In this document: positions 16,600 to 24,160 of the stretch, in pieces
How positions within the stretch are numbered: the first letter of the stretch is position 1
Layout of the letters: each line of letters opens with the position of its first letter
From: Methanomassiliicoccales archaeon PtaU1.Bin124
GTDB taxonomy: Archaea > Thermoplasmatota > Thermoplasmata > Methanomassiliicoccales > UBA472
Length of the DNA: 37,151 nt
Direction of reading: 5' to 3'
Assembly (NCBI GenBank): GCA_002067865.1
Contig: MVRC01000008.1
Location: 1-37,151, forward strand
Position numbers and translations under genes: made by a program
Notes under the pieces: generated by a model
What the model saw: the letters and a program-made list of their open reading frames with translations, nothing else
The model's database searches: none
What the model was told of the DNA's origin: nothing

Positions 16600-16628
16600 G
16601 CCGGGCCACCGGCCTTATTTCTTATTTC
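16599..16628 (+). terminator. Hairpin plus T-rich terminator
   Basis: GGCCGG (16599-16604) pairs perfectly with CCGGCC (16609-16614) across a four-base loop, and TTATTTCTTATTT follows. It ends the flavin reductase transcript. The adjacent convergent M29 gene ends at 16622, so the element lies in the intergenic junction. Confidence 0.5.
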
Positions 16629-17737
16629 AGGTTCTCCGGGTTGAGCCCCTTCAGCTCGTCCAGCACGAATATGCCGTCCTTGCGGATGAGCACATCGTCG
16701 AAATAGATCTCCCCGCCGCCCCATTCCTTTCTCTGGATCAGGACGAGGTCCCAGTGCAGGGCCGAATGGTTGCCGTTCGGGCAATCATCGTATGAAGCGC
16801 CTGGCGTAAAGTGCAGCGAGCCGGCGATCTTCTCGTCGAACAGCGTGTCCAGCATCGGTCCGTTCACATAGGGGTTGAATCCCAAGGCGAACTCGCCCAC
16901 GTACCTGGCGCCCTCATCCATGTCGAACAGGGCGTTCATGGCCTTGTTGTCTGAGGAGCTGGCCTCGACGATCTTGCCGTCCTTGAACTTCAACTTGACA
17001 TTGTCGAATATCTTGCCGTCGTAGAGCGAGCGGGCATTGTAATGGATGGTCCCGTTGACGGAATCACGGACCGGGGCGGAGTATACCTCCCCGTCCGGGA
17101 TGTTCTTGTCGCCATCGCATTTCTTCGCGCCTATCCCCTTGATAGAGAAGCGCAGGTCCGTGCCAGGCGAAACGATCCTGACCTTGTCGGTCCTCAGCAT
17201 CAGCTTGACCAGCGGGTCCATCGCCTTGGACATCTTTACATAGTCCAGCGTGCAGGTCTTGAAATAGAAGTCCTCGAAGGCCGGGGTGGACATCTGGGCC
17301 TGCTGGGCCATGGACGAGGTGGGCCAGCGCAGCACCACCCATCTGGTGTTCGGGACGCGGTAGTTGGTGTGGACGGTCTGCCACCAGAGCTTGCGGTAGT
17401 GCTCCATGCGGTCGTCCGGCACATCGCTGTACTCCACGATGTTCTGCCAGCCCCTCATGCCGATGTAAGCGGCGGCCTTCTTCATCTTCTCCAGCTCTAC
17501 CTCGCCCATGAGCTTCATGTTCTCTTCCGTGGCACCCTTGAACAAGCTGCGCATGATGCGGGTGGACTTGTTGGAGACCAATGGGATGCCGCCGACGCTG
17601 TACACCTTCTCGATCAGAACTTCAAGCATCTCCACGGGGATATCGAAGGCCTCGATGTACACGACCTCCCCCTTCTGCAGCTTGGTGGAATAATCGATCA
17701 GGACATCTGCCAACTTCTTGAACCGCGGGTCTTGCAT
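16622..17737 (-). CDS. M29 family (AmpS-like) metallo-aminopeptidase
   Basis: A 371-residue protein of the M29 thermophilic aminopeptidase family. Metal ligand motifs are visible: the Glu in IPDGEVYSAP, the Glu in GEFALGFNP, and His/Asp in LHFTPG and SALHWDL near the C-terminus. It probably releases N-terminal residues from peptides in the cytosol. A longer version would start with TTG at 17767, but that codon lies inside the TATA-like TGAAATATCC (17758-17767), which is centred 26 nt from the ATG at 17737. The ATG is therefore the likely leaderless start. Confidence 0.88.
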   Translation of the reverse strand: MQDPRFKKLADVLIDYSTKLQKGEVVYIEAFDIPVEMLEVLIEKVYSVGGIPLVSNKSTRIMRSLFKGATEENMKLMGEVELEKMKKAAAYIGMRGWQNIVEYSDVPDDRMEHYRKLWWQTVHTNYRVPNTRWVVLRWPTSSMAQQAQMSTPAFEDFYFKTCTLDYVKMSKAMDPLVKLMLRTDKVRIVSPGTDLRFSIKGIGAKKCDGDKNIPDGEVYSAPVRDSVNGTIHYNARSLYDGKIFDNVKLKFKDGKIVEASSSDNKAMNALFDMDEGARYVGEFALGFNPYVNGPMLDTLFDEKIAGSLHFTPGASYDDCPNGNHSALHWDLVLIQRKEWGGGEIYFDDVLIRKDGIFVLDELKGLNPENLK

Positions 17738-17757
17738 GTCCGAGAATCGCTGCCGCG

Positions 17758-17767
17758 GATATTTCAA
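17758..17767 (-). promoter_or_regulatory. TATA box for the M29 peptidase
   Basis: On the minus strand the element reads TGAAATATCC and is centred about 26 nt before the ATG at 17737. This predicts a leaderless mRNA and argues against the upstream TTG start. Confidence 0.5.
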
Positions 17768-17905
17768 GGGATTGGTACGACGCGTTCATGACATTGGCAT
17801 ATCTGGATGTTCTCGATCATAGAATAAATGGGAAGTAAAATGGATGTGCGGTGGGACCGGCCTGGACCACTGGCCGGAACTGCCCACCATATGATCTTGA
17901 AATAA

Positions 17906-18358
17906 TTACTTCATCAGCTTCTTCCTATAGACGATCAGGGCGGCTCCGAAGAGGATCAGTACTATGCCCATCACCCATAGGAATGGCGCCGTCAAAGTAT
18001 TGCATGTATGTGATGACAATGCGCAGGTCTTCGTCAGCGCCGCAGGAAGTGCGATGGTCGCCCCGCCCATCATCGCACCCACCGCCGCCAGCGATATTAT
18101 CGAACCGATCGCCGTCGCGAAAAGCATCATGCCGCCTACGATGACCGTCGCCGCACCGATGCCTATCTCCGCCCTTGCAGTGTATCCGCAGGGCATGGGC
18201 AGCGTTTTGTTCGCCGCGGTGATGACCCACAGCCCGTTCGGATTTTCCGCGGTATGGACCTCGCACACGGGCGCAAACGTCCATGGACCGACAGCCACCA
18301 AAACCCCCAGCAACATAAGAACGATAGCTGGTATCACCATCTTCTTAGAGAATTCCAT
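17906..18358 (-). CDS. DUF4418 family membrane protein
   Basis: A 150-residue integral membrane protein with four hydrophobic segments: residues 8-27, 66-85, 86-107 and 124-143. Between the first two is an extracellular loop with two Cys and the family-like MPCGYTARAEIG. This fits DUF4418, small four-helix proteins that I recall being found near FtsX-type ABC genes; their function is unknown. Here it follows the FtsX/ATPase/FtsX genes on the same strand, 62 nt after the last one. It has its own strong TATA element, so it may be transcribed separately. Confidence 0.75.
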   Translation of the reverse strand: MEFSKKMVIPAIVLMLLGVLVAVGPWTFAPVCEVHTAENPNGLWVITAANKTLPMPCGYTARAEIGIGAATVIVGGMMLFATAIGSIISLAAVGAMMGGATIALPAALTKTCALSSHTCNTLTAPFLWVMGIVLILFGAALIVYRKKLMK

Positions 18359-18380
18359 GGGTTACTGTTTTTGGTCCAGC

Positions 18381-18397
18381 CAATATTAATATTTGGT
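18381..18397 (-). promoter_or_regulatory. Palindromic TATA region before the DUF4418 gene
   Basis: The sequence contains the perfect 12-bp palindrome AATATTAATATT (18382-18393) flanked by CCA and TGG. It is centred about 29 nt from the DUF4418 start and is the only AT-rich element in the gap. It can act as a TATA box in either direction. Confidence 0.5.
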
Positions 18398-18420
18398 GTT
18401 AAGGATGGCGCCTCAAACCC

Positions 18421-19626
18421 TCACTTCTGCCCCGCCCTTATCGATTCGTACGGATCGCTTCTGGCCGCCATCATTGCCGGATACAGCGCCGACAACGCCC
18501 CCAGCAAGACCGTCAGCAACATCACCCACCAGGTCTGCAGCAGCACCGCGTCCAAGCCTGGCCACAGGAACGGTATCCCAAGGCTAACAGTGATCGTGTT
18601 GTTGAAAATTATGACGATCGCTGCGGCCGACACCAACCCGATGAGCGCCCCGACCATCGCCAGTATCAGCGCCTCTGCCAATAATGCGTTGAACACAAAG
18701 CCCTTCTTCGCCCCCATCATGCGGTACAGCCCTATCTCCCTCCTCCGTTCGTTCACGACCAGCGTCGACACGGTGGCTATGAGCGGAAGTGAGATGAGCG
18801 TCACTGCGCCTGCAGTGAGATACAGCGCACCGACGGTTGATGCCAGTTGAGCGTCGATCTTTCGTGCCAGGTGGTTCGACGTTATGACCGACACCTCCGG
18901 CGCCGCAGCAGCTATGTCCGCGGACACCTGTTGCACGTCAGCTCCAGGCTCCAGCTGCACCAATATCGCAGATATCTGTCCCGGGTTCATCTCGATGGGC
19001 TGCCATGCCACCTTCACCGATTCCCTGGCCATCACTATGGCGTCGGAATCGCGCACGAACACCGACTGGTCCACACCGGTCCCGGTCGGCTGCAATATGC
19101 CAGCCACCTTGAACTGATGCCCGTAGAATATGATCGGCTGCCCAACGTCCGTCCCTTTGATCTGGTAGCCCAAAATGACCTCGTCCTTCTCCAACGGCCG
19201 CCCCAGCTCCTGGTCCAGCCACGGGGTCACGGTGAAGTCCATGGTCGAGTTGAATGCGATCAGCTGTGTTGGCAGAGCGCAACAGCTGGCGCTCAACGTC
19301 GCTATGAACGTCTGCGGGGCCACGCGCTGCACACCTGGCACAGCCTGCAGCTTGGTCATCTCCGTGGTGTTCATGAAGAATGTCGACGGCTTCCCGGTGA
19401 TTATGATCGCATCGGCGTTCGACGCATACTCCTGAGGGACGACCAACAGATCGGCACCCAGGCGCGTCATGCCCGCCCTGGTGGAATTGCTCGTCCCCTC
19501 AGTGAGGAACGAAGCTATGAGCACGGAGCACACCACCACGGCGAACGTCAGCACCGTCGCGACGTTGCGGAACGACCTCCTCTTCAGGTTCCTCCACAAG
19601 AACTGTCCATAGCTCAGCTTCGCCAT
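18421..19626 (-). CDS. FtsX/MacB-type ABC transporter permease (distal)
   Basis: A 401-residue permease with the FtsX plan: one N-terminal transmembrane helix (residues 20-42), a long extracytoplasmic MacB-PCD-like domain, then three C-terminal helices. The coupling segment NERRREIGLYRMMGA between the second and third parts is typical. Such permeases work as mechanotransmission or export units rather than channels. The ATG at 19626 is preferred over a TTG four codons earlier. It lies 42 nt after the ATPase gene and belongs to the same operon. Confidence 0.88.
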   Translation of the reverse strand: MAKLSYGQFLWRNLKRRSFRNVATVLTFAVVVCSVLIASFLTEGTSNSTRAGMTRLGADLLVVPQEYASNADAIIITGKPSTFFMNTTEMTKLQAVPGVQRVAPQTFIATLSASCCALPTQLIAFNSTMDFTVTPWLDQELGRPLEKDEVILGYQIKGTDVGQPIIFYGHQFKVAGILQPTGTGVDQSVFVRDSDAIVMARESVKVAWQPIEMNPGQISAILVQLEPGADVQQVSADIAAAAPEVSVITSNHLARKIDAQLASTVGALYLTAGAVTLISLPLIATVSTLVVNERRREIGLYRMMGAKKGFVFNALLAEALILAMVGALIGLVSAAAIVIIFNNTITVSLGIPFLWPGLDAVLLQTWWVMLLTVLLGALSALYPAMMAARSDPYESIRAGQK

Positions 19627-19668
19627 CTTATGCACCAACGACCTCTAATATCGATGCCAAGCGCTCGG

Positions 19669-20358
19669 TCATATCCTTTCGCATTTTTGCCCCTCCTCCT
19701 CGCTGACGATGCCCCTTTCCATGCTGAGCACTCGGGACGCAAAGCAGGCCAGGTCTTGGTTATGCGTCACCATTACGACCGTCTTTCCGAGCTTGTTGAT
19801 GCGGCAGAACATGTCCATTATCTCTTTCTCGGTGTTTACGTCCAGGTCACCGGTCGGTTCATCCGCCAAGATTATCGAGGGATTGTTCATGAGGGAACGT
19901 GCGATGGCGGCCCGCTTCAGCTCTCCACCGGACAATTGGTTCGGGAACGAGTCCAGCTTGTCCCCCAGCCCTACCGTCTGCAGTAGGATGGTGGCCCGCT
20001 CAGAAGGGTCTTCCTCCACCTTCGAGCAGAACATGGTCGGCAGCATGACGTTCTCCAGCGTGTTCAGCGTCGGCAACAGCCCAGGGAACTGGAAAACGAA
20101 GCCCAGCTCGCTGCCGCGCACCTCCGACAGATCTTCGTCGTTCATCGCCCACAGGTCCTTGCCGTTCAGCATGACCTTGCCGCTGGACGGACGCGTCAGG
20201 CCACCCAATATGCTGAGCAGCGTCGACTTGCCGGAACCTGAGCGGCCCACGATGAGAACGAACTCACCGTCCTTGATGGAGATGTTCGCCTGGTCCAGGG
20301 CGGTTATGCGGCCGGAGAGGGTCTCGTAGGTCTTCATCACTTCGTTGGTCTCGATCAA
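19669..20358 (-). CDS. ABC transporter ATPase (LolD/MacB type)
   Basis: A 229-residue ATPase of the LolD/MacB/FtsE class. It has Walker A GRSGSGKST near residues 37-45, the signature LSGGELKRAAIARSL, Walker B IILADEPTGDLD and the H-loop VTHN. The start is taken as TTG at 20358, which overlaps the upstream permease stop as TTGA and yields the usual IETNEVMKTY N-terminus. An ATG seven codons later is possible but would cut the first strand. It should energise the two flanking FtsX permeases. Confidence 0.9.
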   Translation of the reverse strand: MIETNEVMKTYETLSGRITALDQANISIKDGEFVLIVGRSGSGKSTLLSILGGLTRPSSGKVMLNGKDLWAMNDEDLSEVRGSELGFVFQFPGLLPTLNTLENVMLPTMFCSKVEEDPSERATILLQTVGLGDKLDSFPNQLSGGELKRAAIARSLMNNPSIILADEPTGDLDVNTEKEIMDMFCRINKLGKTVVMVTHNQDLACFASRVLSMERGIVSEEEGQKCERI

Positions 20359-21539
20359 TTCTGTCCGCTCCTTATCGCGTCGTATGGGTCCATCCTGCTG
20401 GCCTTCAATGCAGGCCACAGTGCCGCCGTCCCGGCCAACAACATCGCCACTAGCACGGCGAATAAAAACTGCATTGTCATGTCCAGCATTGAGGGGCTAA
20501 CCAGCTCGGTCTGCAACAACCTCGAGAATGTTCCCTGGAACAGGAACAGTGATATCGTCGCTGCCGCCGCCCCGGCGAGCGCCCCGGCGGCCGCCAGATA
20601 TATGCCTTCCGCGAAGAACATCTTGAACATGTCCTTCTGCGAGGCGCCCATGGACCTCATCAGCCCTATCTCCCGCCTGCGCTCGTTCACGCTCATCGCG
20701 GAGATGAGGAGTATCAGCGGCAGCGAGACCAGGATCACCACGGTCACGGTCAGGTATAATCCCTGCGAAGCGAGGCTCAGCTGGTCCGATATGCCTTGCC
20801 CTTGGTTGTTCAGCGGGAACACCAGAACGTTCGGGTTCTGCGCCGACACGTAATGGAGCACGGTATCGGTCCCGACCGAACGGTCCGCCTTGATGAGCAC
20901 CGCGGATATCTGTCCTGGCTGCATCGAAAGGCCGGCCACGCCATCATTGACCAATCGCTCGGCCGCGTCCATCGTTATGAACGCGCTGCCGTCCGCCGAG
21001 GCGGACGTAGGGTCCAATCTGCCAGCGACCGTGAAGGCCTGTCCGAATATGCTCACGGTGTCACCGATGCTTCCATACACTGAATCGCCCAACAGCACCT
21101 CGTTGTCCAAAAGCGACCTTCCAAGGTAGCTGGCAAGCAGCGATCTTATGGTGAAGTCCTGCGATGGTTCATAAGCTATGACGATCAGCGGCCTCGGCCA
21201 GGCCTGGTCCGTTCCAACATACGCCTGCATCGCCGCCTGCGTCACTCCCGGGGTGCCGAGCACCTCGTCATACGTGGAGGAAGGCAGGTACAGGTCCGAC
21301 GGCTGGCAGATGAGGAAGACGCCATTGCTCGTGGCGGTGGGGTCCATCGGCACGGCGATCATATCGGGGCCAAGCCTCTCTGAGCCGGTGCGGACGGCCG
21401 ATTGAGCGCCGGCCATCAGCATACCGGTCACGAGCAGCGAACCGGCGATGAAAGCGAAGCACAGCATGACCGCCAGGTTGCGGAACCTGCGCCGTTTGGC
21501 GCCGCGAAGTATGACGGTGTTGGCTTTCATCCTTCCCAT
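20355..21539 (-). CDS. FtsX/MacB-type ABC transporter permease (proximal)
   Basis: A 394-residue FtsX-type permease. It has an N-terminal helix (residues 17-40), a large extracytoplasmic domain rich in beta strands, three C-terminal helices, and the NERRREIGLMRSMGA coupling motif. It resembles the second permease of the operon, so the complex is probably heterodimeric. The ATG follows 1 nt after the stop of the degenerate oxidase gene, so the oxidase-like protein and the transporter are translated from one message. It has Met codons at residues 1 and 4 and either may be the start. Confidence 0.88.
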   Translation of the reverse strand: MGRMKANTVILRGAKRRRFRNLAVMLCFAFIAGSLLVTGMLMAGAQSAVRTGSERLGPDMIAVPMDPTATSNGVFLICQPSDLYLPSSTYDEVLGTPGVTQAAMQAYVGTDQAWPRPLIVIAYEPSQDFTIRSLLASYLGRSLLDNEVLLGDSVYGSIGDTVSIFGQAFTVAGRLDPTSASADGSAFITMDAAERLVNDGVAGLSMQPGQISAVLIKADRSVGTDTVLHYVSAQNPNVLVFPLNNQGQGISDQLSLASQGLYLTVTVVILVSLPLILLISAMSVNERRREIGLMRSMGASQKDMFKMFFAEGIYLAAAGALAGAAAATISLFLFQGTFSRLLQTELVSPSMLDMTMQFLFAVLVAMLLAGTAALWPALKASRMDPYDAIRSGQN

Positions 21540-21540
21540 C

Positions 21541-23448
21541 TTACCACCCCGGCTCGATCTGCCGCATCATCTCGTTCTCCTCATGGTCCAGGATGTGGCT
21601 GTACCAGATGTAGGTCGGTCCTATGGTAGGATCGAATGCAAAGGCCGTCCGCCCGTCCACCGGCGCGAAGCGCACCAGCACAGTGACGACCTCGCCGGGG
21701 TTGACCACCACGCAGTCCCGCCAGCCGGTGTCGATGGCCGACGGAGCATAAGCTGTGCCTAGCAGGTAGCCCGTCATGTCGATGTTGACCGTCGGGTTCT
21801 TGAAAGGCAGCTTGCCCCCGTTCGCCGCCAGCCAGGCATAGTCGTATCGGTCGGAGAAGCCCTGCCTGCTCACGACCTTTAGGTGGGCCAGGCCGACCTC
21901 GATAAGATGACTGGAACGCGTAGAGTCTACGATATGCCACAGCTCCGTAGTTCCGACCTTCGGCAGCTCGCTGATGCCGGAACGGAACAGCTGTCCGTCC
22001 AGCGTCGCCATGGAATCCCCCGCCTCGCCGATGAAGTCCAATAGGGTGAAGTAACGCTCCGCCACGGGCTCATCCGAGGCGACATAGTCGGCCATCGAAT
22101 CAACCCCTGACGGCAGTGAGATGGCCTGGTATCCAGACTCAGGACCGACCGTGAATTGCATGACGACGCCGGTGTTTGCGTCCGCTCCCTTTCCGAACGG
22201 GTACGGTGCGGAAGCTGAGTTCCTCAGGGCGATCTTGGTGCCGGAATCAAAGGAGGAGAAGTCGACCAATATGTCCGCGCGCTCTCCCGGGGCCAGGATG
22301 ATGCGGTTCGTCCTGAGCGGCGCATCGAGATAGTAGCCATCCTTCGCCAGAACCGTGAACGCCATGCCGTTCGAGAGGGCCAGGTCATACCAGCGCGCGC
22401 CCGATCCATCAAGGAGGCGCAGCAGGTATATGCCCCGGTCCACGTCCATGTTCGGCCATGCCAGGCCATTGACCGTTATGACGTTCCCCATGAACTCCCG
22501 CACCCAGGCGGCGGTATCGTTCGGCCCTGGCAGGTTCTGCGTGGGCAGCTTCAGCGTGCCATCAGCATAGAAGTTGCGGTCCTGGATGGACAGCGGCACA
22601 TCGTACTTGCCAGAAGGCAGCAGCAGCGAGGTGGCATTGTCCATATCGCGCAGGATGTAGAATCCTGAGAGCCCGGAATAGCAGTTCGATCTGGTGAGGC
22701 CGATGGCCCGGTCATGGAAGTACAGCGTGGCGGGCGACTGGACATTATCGTAGTGATATACGGCGGCGTTCGGCATGGTGCGCTTATAGGTATAGTACTC
22801 CGGGCCGTGCAGCCCGTTCCAGGTGACCCAGGAATAGGGATGGCCGTCATACATCGATGAGCTCTCCATCCCCATGACATGCACGGTCGTCGTCACTGGG
22901 TAGATGGCAGTGCCGGTATTGTTCTGGTTGTTGATGTCGATGCTCGAGTCGGCCGCGTACAGGTACGGCGTGTAAATGGAGTTGATCCAGGCCACGTTGG
23001 CAGGGCGTCCTTGCACCGCCTCGATGGTCGGCGATGGCGAGGAGCGGACGAATCCCAGTTGCTTGCCTGTCACCGCATCATGCGCCAATCCGCCGTACCC
23101 CCAGACCTTCGTGGCAGGTAGGCCGGTGGGTCGACCCTGCTGATCCACCGTGGGCAATATCTGCTGGTAGAACTCCGATGCGATGATGGAATAGTGATCG
23201 GTCATCAGTCCGTTGGTCGGGTCCAGCATGGTCGTAGGCGTGAAGACGGCCGGCGGGCCATCCAGCTGGTTGGTGAACTTGGGGATCGACGACGGGTCCA
23301 GGTCCTTGAGGCCAGGCGGTGCTGCCAATGCTGGAGGGATGAGGCCCGTTGCCAACATGAGAAATGCAAGTGCCAGAGCTGGAAGCGCTGATGACCTCGC
23401 TACTCTGCCCCCGGGCGGGGTCTGGGCACCATGCATTCTAGATCGCAT
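21541..23448 (-). CDS. Multicopper oxidase-fold protein with degraded copper sites
   Basis: A 635-residue secreted protein with a signal peptide (hydrophobic residues about 20-42) and a three-cupredoxin multicopper oxidase fold of the bilirubin oxidase/CotA type. Ligand motifs are aligned but broken: HVMG (H189, M191 in place of His), HDR (R247), HLIEVG (H514, E517, G519), and YSHILDH (Y616, S617 in place of the type 1 Cys, with H618 and H622 kept). Five of ten His ligands and the type 1 Cys are gone, so classical oxidase activity is unlikely. The frame is intact and long, arguing for a retained non-catalytic role. It is directly followed by the FtsX/ATPase genes. An alternative start is the ATG at 23436. 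Confidence 0.82.
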   Translation of the reverse strand: MRSRMHGAQTPPGGRVARSSALPALALAFLMLATGLIPPALAAPPGLKDLDPSSIPKFTNQLDGPPAVFTPTTMLDPTNGLMTDHYSIIASEFYQQILPTVDQQGRPTGLPATKVWGYGGLAHDAVTGKQLGFVRSSPSPTIEAVQGRPANVAWINSIYTPYLYAADSSIDINNQNNTGTAIYPVTTTVHVMGMESSSMYDGHPYSWVTWNGLHGPEYYTYKRTMPNAAVYHYDNVQSPATLYFHDRAIGLTRSNCYSGLSGFYILRDMDNATSLLLPSGKYDVPLSIQDRNFYADGTLKLPTQNLPGPNDTAAWVREFMGNVITVNGLAWPNMDVDRGIYLLRLLDGSGARWYDLALSNGMAFTVLAKDGYYLDAPLRTNRIILAPGERADILVDFSSFDSGTKIALRNSASAPYPFGKGADANTGVVMQFTVGPESGYQAISLPSGVDSMADYVASDEPVAERYFTLLDFIGEAGDSMATLDGQLFRSGISELPKVGTTELWHIVDSTRSSHLIEVGLAHLKVVSRQGFSDRYDYAWLAANGGKLPFKNPTVNIDMTGYLLGTAYAPSAIDTGWRDCVVVNPGEVVTVLVRFAPVDGRTAFAFDPTIGPTYIWYSHILDHEENEMMRQIEPGW

Positions 23449-23534
23449 TCCAATTGTGTTCAGGTCCTATTTGAAACAATTTAAATTTAATATAATGTAT
23501 AAAATATCTGGTTCCGATCGATTGTTAGGAACGA
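23449..23534 (-). promoter_or_regulatory. AT-rich promoter region of the degenerate oxidase gene
   Basis: This gap is far more AT-rich than its surroundings. On the minus strand it contains TTATACATTATATTAAATTTAAATT, offering several TATA candidates 30-65 nt before the start. A short imperfect hairpin (GATTGTT/AACGATC with one wobble pair, 23518-23537 area) next to the preceding gene's stop could end that upstream transcript. Confidence 0.45.
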
Positions 23535-24044
23535 TCAATTCGCCTCGCCGACGATATATGCAAAACTGATGCGGCAGGCCAGGCCATCGCTGTTGTAGTC
23601 GGTCGCATCGTATGCCCAGGACCCCGTTCCGCCGATGACATTGTCACCGTTCAAGGTCGGGATGGTCCCGTCGGCAGTGTAGCGCATCGTCCGCGCAGCC
23701 TCGTCGATGATCTCCACAGCAGTGACCCGGAAATAGAACTTCTGCTGCTCCTGAGATATGATGGCACCTAGGTGGAACGGCGCGATCTCTCCGATGGTGC
23801 CGTTCATTCGGCCGCTCTCCCGAACAACATCGAAGGCCATGTCCCCGTCGGTATCGATGGATATGATGAACTTGACATCGATGCCGTTGCTGACGTCTGT
23901 GGTGTTCAGGTCCCAGCTGAGGATATAGACGTCGACCAGGGTGCTCCTCCTCTCTGGTTCTTTCGTCAGATATGGGTACACGAACGCGGCGATCGCGATG
24001 CACAGCACCAGCGCAACGACTGCCACCACGATCTTCCTATCCAT
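23535..24044 (-). CDS. Membrane-anchored extracytoplasmic protein, unknown
   Basis: A 169-residue protein with an N-terminal signal-anchor helix (residues 5-24) and a beta-rich extracytoplasmic domain with acidic repeats of D/N and G (DTDGDM, NSDGLAC), possibly binding calcium or another metal. I do not recognise a family. A good Shine-Dalgarno AGGTGA lies about 3 nt before the ATG, and a TATA-like GCTATATC about 40 nt upstream. It lies between the intact giant oxidase and the degenerate one, on the same strand, and is therefore likely part of the same envelope locus. Confidence 0.7.
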   Translation of the reverse strand: MDRKIVVAVVALVLCIAIAAFVYPYLTKEPERRSTLVDVYILSWDLNTTDVSNGIDVKFIISIDTDGDMAFDVVRESGRMNGTIGEIAPFHLGAIISQEQQKFYFRVTAVEIIDEAARTMRYTADGTIPTLNGDNVIGGTGSWAYDATDYNSDGLACRISFAYIVGEAN

Positions 24045-24106
24045 CGTTCACCTGGGAATGCATAAAGAGAGCGTGTCGTTGATATAGCTTGGCCTGGGCG
24101 GTTGGT

Positions 24107-24136
24107 TCAGAAAAAATAGAAAAATGGAAAAAGGTT
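24107..24136 (-). terminator. Oligo-T terminator after the giant oxidase gene
   Basis: On the minus strand, three successive T runs (TTTTT, TTTTT, TTTTTT) separated by a few bases lie 25-55 nt after the stop of the giant gene. This is a typical hairpin-free archaeal terminator and separates the giant gene's transcript from the next gene. Confidence 0.6.
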
Positions 24137-24160
24137 TTCAGCAGAGGATTAGGCCAGTTC

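Noticed and set aside
16622-17767. Longer M29 peptidase starting with TTG at 17767
   Set aside because: The TTG lies inside the TATA-like element that is correctly spaced for the ATG at 17737, so it is unlikely to be part of the mRNA.
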